Source of the DNA: Pogona vitticeps
Taxonomy: Eukaryota > Chordata > Lepidosauria > Squamata > Agamidae
Length of the DNA: 64,000 bases
Reading direction: 5' to 3'
Assembly: GCF_051106095.1 (NCBI RefSeq)
Contig: NC_135789.1
Coordinates: 18,039,501-18,103,500 of the forward strand
In this document: positions 58,246-64,000 of the stretch, in pieces
How the letters are laid out: each line of letters begins with the position of its first letter
Numbering within the stretch: position 1 is the first letter of the stretch
The notes under the pieces: model-generated
Databases searched by the model: none
What the model was told of the DNA's origin: nothing
What the model saw: only the letters and a program-made list of their open reading frames with translations
Made by a program: the position numbers and the translations under genes

Positions 58246-58440
58246 GGAAGGAAGGAAGGAGCTATGGATGGATGGAAGGACGGGATTGATGACGGATCGA
58301 AGGAAGGAGCTGAGGATGGATGGATGGATGGATGGATGGATGGATGGATGGATGGATGGATGGATGGATGGAAGGAAGGAAGGAAGGAAGGAAGGAAGGA
58401 AGGAAGGAAGGAAGGAGCTGATGATGAATGGATGAAAGCA
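58246..58440. repeat. (GGAA)n/(GGAT)n microsatellite
   Basis: Mixed GGAA and GGAT units, then a pure GGAT block (about 58316-58370) and a pure GGAA block (about 58370-58417). It is the reverse-strand image of the array at 30.39-30.57 kb. Confidence 0.95.
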
Positions 58441-59092
58441 AAGAAGGGAGGAAGGAAGGGTGATTGTTCATAAAAACGGGACACATGTAGGAGGGAACGC
58501 CTTTTGCCACGGCAGCTGATCAGAACCTCTACAGCCAAGGGCAGCCTACCTCGGAGCCGTCTCCCTCCGAGCAGCAATCCAACCCAAGGCGGCCCCCTCT
58601 GCTTGGGGCCCAGACCCAACCATGGGGTCCTGCCTGACCCCGGCATGGTTCTTTTGTGTCTGGCGGCCATGAAAGAGGGGAGGTGGGGAGGAGAGGGCAC
58701 GGGGGGGGGGGGCAAAGGCAGTCCCGGTGGGGAGATCAGTTTTAAAAGGATCCAGTCGGATCTTTGGCTGCACCGGGTCGTCGTCTTCTTCTGTGCTGTT
58801 TTTTGTATAGACAGACAGTGATATAAATATATATACATACACAGATATCAGTTGCATACTGGGGGGCTTGTCCCTCCAAAGGCCAACACCTTCTCCCGCC
58901 GCACTGTCCAGCCACACACACGCACACACGCTCAAGAGGCTCCTGCGTCGGAAACGTCGGGAGGTCCCCGGGAGAGTCAGGGTGGAAAAATAAGAATTCA
59001 AGTCCATTTCCGGAGGCAGTGTGATCAGCCTTTCCCCCAGTCCCAGACCCCTGTTTGTTTTTCCTTTTGCAAAACACAGGGAAATATATATA

Positions 59093-59379
59093 CCCTGTTT
59101 CCCCGAAAATAAGACCTAACCTCAAAATAAGCCCTAGTAGGATTTTTCGGGATGCTCATCAAAGAAGCCCTACCCCCAAAATAAGCCCTAGTCAAGTGAA
59201 ACCCCATCTTCCACCCTTGTGCAGCAACCAGAAGAAGAGGACAGGACTGTCTTTGAATCAATGTACCGTAGATGGTTGTACATGAAAAAAAAAATTAAGC
59301 ATCCCTGAAAATAAGCCCTAATGTGTTTTTTGGAGCAAAAATTAATATAAGACCCTGTCTTATTTTCGGGGAAACACGG
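59093..59379. mobile_element. Palindromic Tc1/mariner-type MITE, copy B
   Basis: The ends are CCCTGTTTCCCCGAAAATAAGAC and GTCTTATTTTCGGGGAAACACGG, with TA at both flanks. The interior is collinear with copy A at 10195-10471 (AAATAAGCCCTAGT.AA, CCTTGTGCAGCAACCAGAA, TTTTGGAGCAAAAATTAATA). Confidence 0.88.
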
Positions 59380-60652
59380 TATATATATGTATATATATCC
59401 ATTTTCCAAAATCGTGTTTCATTAGCCCTCCATTTAGGATTCAGGAACATTTGGCCGCAGAAGATCACGGAGAGAACTCGCCCGGCCTGGCAGCGCGGGA
59501 AGAGACCCGACAGCCCCATTGGTCCAAGGCACTTGGAAGTACCTCTTGATTCCTTCAAAACTAGGCCTGCCGTTCTTCTATTCTCGCTGGGGGCGATTGT
59601 CTTGTCCTTGGGCACGGAAGGAAAAAACACGCCACTTCGTAAAGCAAACCGCTGCCCCTTGAGAGGGCTCCTTCCATAACCAAAAACTTCCCTAATATTA
59701 TTCAAGAATCAGGCACTGTCGTCCGACTTCTGCTTAACCTCCGGCTGGCCTGCTGATGGAAGAAAAAAAAAGTTTGGTCCTGCGATTTTTTTCAAAGTCT
59801 TTTTGTCCATGTTTAAAAAAAATAGATTGACTGTAATATATATTTATATATCCTATATATATATATATATATATATTTCTATTTATGTACATGTGTCTTA
59901 AATTACGATGCTGGCACTCCAAGGTGGCCAAAAATGGTTCGCCCGGTGTGAGGAAGTTGTTTGATAAGCCTACCGAGCAAACCTGGAATGGAGATCTGTC
60001 TGTAGGGCTGAAAGTGGTTTTTCCTAATCCAAAACCCGAGCATCCATTTCCAAAAATTGGCGGCGACGCGGACTGCTGTCGGTTGAGTGTTCTTGGCGTG
60101 TTCCTGATCTGATGAAGGAAGCTTGGGATGTTGTTCATGAAGTCTCTCTCTCTCTCTCTTTTTTCCCATCCGAAACCGAAAAGGAAGAAATGACATCGGA
60201 AGGAGGAAGGTTGGGTTTCCCTTAGGAGGCGAAGAGAGGAGAAATGGGGAAGAACTCATTGAGTTAAACAACAACAACAACAAACCAATTACAACCGTCC
60301 CACCCTTACACAGTTCCTCCCTAATGGCTATTTCAAACATCTTGGGATGGTGAAGGGATTAGAAGGTTCAAGAAAATGATAAAAATGGGTCCGCGGATTC
60401 AAGAAAAGTGGGATTAGAAGAGTCAAGGGTTAGGGAACGGCAATGAAAGTGAGATTAGGAGGACGAAGAAGGTGGAAAATGAAAGGGGTAGGCCATTTGT
60501 GGCTTTCAAGATGCTATCAAACTCCCATAGTCCCTCAACATCAGGTTTATTAGCTAAGGGTTGGAAGCAATTGGATACCAGGAAAATCCGTTATAAATGT
60601 TACAGCCTTCATAAAGATTGGCAATTATATGAACACTCATAAAAAATTAATA

Positions 60653-60980
60653 CAGTAGTATCCGCGGGATCAGTATTTGGAGTTTCACTTATCTGCAGTC
60701 TGAAAATATTAAAAATATTAAAAGAAAAGAAAAACACCAAAGAATTCATGATGTATTTATCAGAAATGGTCACTAGAGGGAGCCAGAGATCATGGCATGC
60801 ATTCTTGTTGTCTCTGATTCCCTCTAGTGGCCAGTTCTGGTAAAACATGGTCAAAACACTTCTTTCTGGATTTTCTCTTCTTTTACTATGCAATCTATAG
60901 CATTCGTTATTATCCACGGTTTTTCAGCATACGCAGTGGGGCCTGGAACCAATCCCGCATGAGTACGGGGGTCAAAACCC
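60653..60980. mobile_element. Tc1/mariner-type MITE (CAGTGGGATCC family) at the CELF5 stop codon
   Basis: The left end CAGTAGTATCCGCGGGATCAG follows a TA. The right end retains AGTACGGGGGTC before decaying. The interior has TCACTTATCTGCAGTCTGAAAATATTAAAA, CACTAGAGGGAGCCAGAGATCATGG and its inverted partner CTCTAGTGGCCAGTTCTGG. It lies just past the CELF5 stop, so it would form the start of the 3' UTR. Confidence 0.7.
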
Positions 60981-60987
60981 ACACCTG

Positions 60988-63562
60988 TCAGTAAGGGTGG
61001 CCAGCATCCTTTGGGCGCTTCAGCTGCACCTTCAACCTTTTCATACCAATCTGGAACCCGTTCATGGCCTGGATAGCTGTTTGGGCGCTGGAGGGATTGT
61101 CGAAACTCACAAAACCTGGAAGAGAGGGAGGGAGAGAGAGAGGGAGGACGCTTAGGAACAATCAGGATAACGGTGGGGTGTGGATGTATTTGCATTTTAG
61201 GGATAGGAAGGACACCTCCCCCCCCAAAAAATAATCCTCATTCTTGTCGTTCAGGCTAGTCTAGACATCACATCTCCCTGAAGAATTTTCAAAGCCCTGC
61301 ATGATTCTTAGCCTTCGAACTACGAGGGAGGCAAACAGCTCCCGTTCAAGATCTGAATAAATTTGCAAAAGAATTGCATAAAATGCTACACCTCAGATAC
61401 ACAAATACCCCTTGTGCCCCCCCTCCACTTTCAAGAACCAAGATGTGCATAGGTACCTGTACCGAGCCCTGACAGACTAGCCAATGATTCGGACAAGACA
61501 GGAGCAACCCATTCGGTGCTTTAAGGATCAGAAGCACCAGACGGGTTGTCTCTGTCTGCCGTTTATAATAAACGAAGCGGTTTCCATCAAAGCTTTGGGC
61601 GATTTGTAGCCTCTGACAATACCGCCGTGTCTCGACCAGAATTCTCCTGAAGGCTCACCCACCAAAACATTTGCTCTGGTTCGTGGCCCGGTCCATGAAG
61701 ACTTTGGAGGAGATGATATTTCCGAAAGGCAGGAACATTTGCATCAGTTCGTTGTCGCCGAACTCTTGAGGGAGGTGGTAGATGAAGAGGTTGCATCCTT
61801 CTGGGCCTGCATTGAGAGAGGCAATGGGGGCCTAGCAGTTAGAGCTGGTTTCGTTGCACCTGGGACAAGGATAGTGAAGGGGTGGCAATTGTGGGATTCC
61901 CCTGTTTTCTTTTTTTCCTCACCCTCCTCGTCTGTTCCCGAAAGTCGACCCCGGGGGGGGGGGGGAAACAAACCTTCTCGTTGCTGCTGCTGCTGCTGCT
62001 GGATTATTGGGAGCGGCTGCGGGATCGCCTGAGCTACTGGGGTGATGGCGGTGGCCGGGTAAACGGCTGCGTAGAGGAAGGTGAGGAGAAGCAAAATGTA
62101 TTTTACATTGGCCACACCAGACTGTGTGGCCAACCCAGCAAGACCCCAGTTCGAATTCTCCCACGGCCACCGAAGCGCACCCAAACTAGTGCCTTTTAAA
62201 AGACATTCTCATGGAGGGTTAAACTTCTCATTCCAACGGAGACCTGAGCATCTTCAAGGCCGAGCAAAACACCGACCCAGAAACAAAAGAGGAGGAGCAG
62301 AATTCAATCTTGTAAACACGATTTCCTAGTTTACTGCCTCGCAAAATTCTGCCCTGCCAATCACTAAGAAATGCGGCTCTTTTGAAAAAAGGAGAGTGAG
62401 GGGAGGAGGAAAAAATGCTTAAAATTTTAACTTTGGATCTTTAGAAAATCCATGAGAAACACAGCAGCCAGAATCTGATCACCAGTTTCATGCTCGGATA
62501 AGGGAAATTGGCTCCATCTTGGTGGCAAATTACGAGGTTACCTTCCATTGTGCCTGTAAGATTTCTCAGTTCGCAGTGAAAAGAACAGTCCCATATTATT
62601 TTTCTTGCTTATTTTGCCTTGCTTTGTTTTATCTCCTTTATGGATTCATTTGCCAGCTTTTTTCATTTCATTTTTTTGGGGGGCACAAGAAACCGAGAAA
62701 TTCTGCTTGGCACCTTTCTCGGGGGAACTCGGGCAACAGAAGACACTGTTTTGCACAGAAACTGTAATTATTTTACAGAGGTTGTGTTTCTGGGAGGTGG
62801 AGAGTGACACACACCCCCACAGCATCCAAGGAATCTTATGAGACATTTGGGTCGGAAGATCAAGATGAAGGAATCTCTTCCCTGGGAGGAAAAAAAAGAA
62901 GGATTATTCCCCCCACTTTGATTTCTCACCAATACTGAGAGCTTAAGAGATTCACATCCCTAATTTTACAAACACAAAATGTTCCCCCGTGCATGAAAAA
63001 AAATCTTCCTCTTTTTTCCCTCCTGCTTTCTCCAGTTTTGTAGGCACGGATGCCTTGAGTTCTCTATGGGGGATGGTGGTATAAACAGCCCCTTTTCAAG
63101 ACAACTGACGCCAAATCCAGGATACCTGCATATTGGTGAACTCCGGCGAAGGCTGGGTGCAGAGTCTCGGCAACAGACGGATTCTGGGCTAAAGGAAGAG
63201 AAGGTTGGAAATGAATCGAGGGAAGTCAACAAACAAGGAAACGGTTCGGAGAGAACAGGATGAAGGGGGGGAAATCACCCCGGCTGATTTTCCCCTTCCG
63301 AGTTGGGCAAAAGCCGCCATGACGGCACCCACAGGCAAGCAAGCTGGCGGTGCAAAGGCTTGCCAATCTCCCTCCCACCCTGTTTCATCTCTTGGGGCCC
63401 ACTTGGCCCTTCTACCTGTGCAGGGCATCAGCCCGTTGGCGTAAACTGCCTCCAGCGTCGGGTGGCTGCTGGGGATAGGCACCACGCCAGCAAAGCTGTT
63501 GGCGATGGGGGCCACCAGCCCGGGGACGGTGGTCGTGCCCAGGAGAGAAGGCGAAGGTAACC
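60988..63562 (-). CDS. CELF5: CELF5, last five coding exons (gene continues past the right edge)
   Basis: CELF5 is a CUGBP/Elav-like RNA-binding protein that regulates splicing and mRNA fate, mainly in brain. Exons seen in transcript order: 63562-63416, 63188-63126, 62066-61974, 61806-61663, 61115-60988, all GT-AG with matching phases. They encode the end of the divergent linker ([55 protein letters not shown]; a seven-Gln run then REG) and the complete third RRM. The RRM has RNP2-like LFIYHLP and RNP1-like KCFGFVSF cores. The protein ends [11 protein letters not shown] followed by TGA. The ending (human CELF5 ends KDPGHPY) and [17 protein letters not shown] point to CELF5 over CELF3, 4 or 6. 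RRM1 and RRM2 must lie beyond 64000. Confidence 0.92.
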
Positions 63563-63571
63563 CTGTGAGTC

Positions 63572-63574
<3 letters not shown>

Positions 63575-63602
<28 letters not shown>
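63575..63602. repeat. (GA)n microsatellite
   Basis: About 14 GA units just upstream of a CELF5 exon, on the acceptor side, reading as a CT-rich polypyrimidine tract in the gene's direction. Confidence 0.85.
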
Positions 63603-63607
<5 letters not shown>

Positions 63608-64000
63608 GAAAGGTGGGTGAGGGACGGCCTGCCTTCCTTTCTCTTTCAGGCTCACTTTGGGGTCAGATCCTACAGGTATGGAGTCTTGTAGGCCTGACGA
63701 TTATCAACTTTTCCCTCCTCACACTTCATTCCTTCAAAGCTCCATTCCATGCCAAGTGAAGACTGGGTGGACATTTCCATGACCCAAGATCAAAAGGAAA
63801 ACACACTGGTGTGCGTGAAGAAGGCGGGGAGGGGGGCTAGCTCCCACTCAGAAGTTCAGACATCTTTGGTCATTTAAGGAGGCCAACGATGCTTTTAACG
63901 AGGAACTAATGGCAGGGTGTCCCCCCTCTAAATCCCTTCCCAAAATGCAGACCCAAGAGTTCCGTAGGATTGGCGCCGTTACCAGCAAAAGGGCTCTCCA

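Larger units (their letters stand above)
55816..60652. other. Repeat-rich spacer, possibly long CELF5 3' UTR/flank
   Basis: No coding exon is seen. It contains a TA-rich microsatellite (56177-56238), a SINE fragment (about 56735-56790), GGAA/GGAT arrays (58246-58417), a G-run (58700-58711), a MITE (59093-59379), two further TA runs (about 59385-59400 and 59858-59876) and unique-looking sequence at 59400-59760 and 59880-60600. Neuronal CELF genes often have long 3' UTRs, so part may be transcribed from the minus strand; that is inference. Confidence 0.45.

Overview
This window is vertebrate nuclear DNA, most likely from a squamate reptile (a lizard). The evidence is intron-rich genes with canonical splice sites and clear human orthologues. 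The introns and spacers carry CR1/L2-type LINE tails, a Rex1-like LINE, tRNA-derived SINEs, hAT and Tc1/mariner-type elements and long ATT/AAAT/CCTT/CCAT microsatellites. There are no bacterial features. All exons were placed by eye from splice signals, reading phase and recalled protein families; no alignment was run.

Layout. 1-2.1 kb: divergent first exons of SAFB2 (-) and SAFB (+) around a CpG-rich shared promoter that contains a solo LTR. 1.8-21.1 kb: complete SAFB (21 coding exons, 952 codons). Its intron 1 holds a Tc1-like transposon with a nested solo LTR, and its intron 8 holds a GC-rich composite DNA element. 23.8-38.0 kb: a complete second ADAM10-type metalloprotease gene (16 coding exons, 718 codons), the most interesting gene here. 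39.1-41.5 kb: MICOS13 (-, 4 coding exons, 111 codons). 43.1-48.6 kb: HSD11B1L (+, 7 coding exons, 290 codons), divergent from MICOS13. 48.8-49.4 kb: an unrecognised minus-strand open frame. 51.1-55.6 kb: a LINE interrupted by a second LINE. 55.6-60.6 kb: repeat-rich spacer or CELF5 3' flank. 61.0-63.6 kb: the last five coding exons of CELF5 (-), continuing past the right edge.

The genes do not form one pathway. SAFB/SAFB2 act in nuclear scaffold and RNA regulation, MICOS13 in mitochondrial cristae, HSD11B1L is a short-chain dehydrogenase and CELF5 a splicing regulator. The order SAFB2-SAFB-MICOS13-HSD11B1L matches human 19p13.3. The ADAM10-like gene between SAFB and MICOS13, and CELF5 following HSD11B1L, do not match the human order as I know it.

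The strongest observation is the intact ADAM10 paralogue. It keeps the complete zinc-binding motif and furin site but has lost the usual cysteine-switch position and several disintegrin/cysteine-rich cysteines, and has a replaced cytoplasmic tail.
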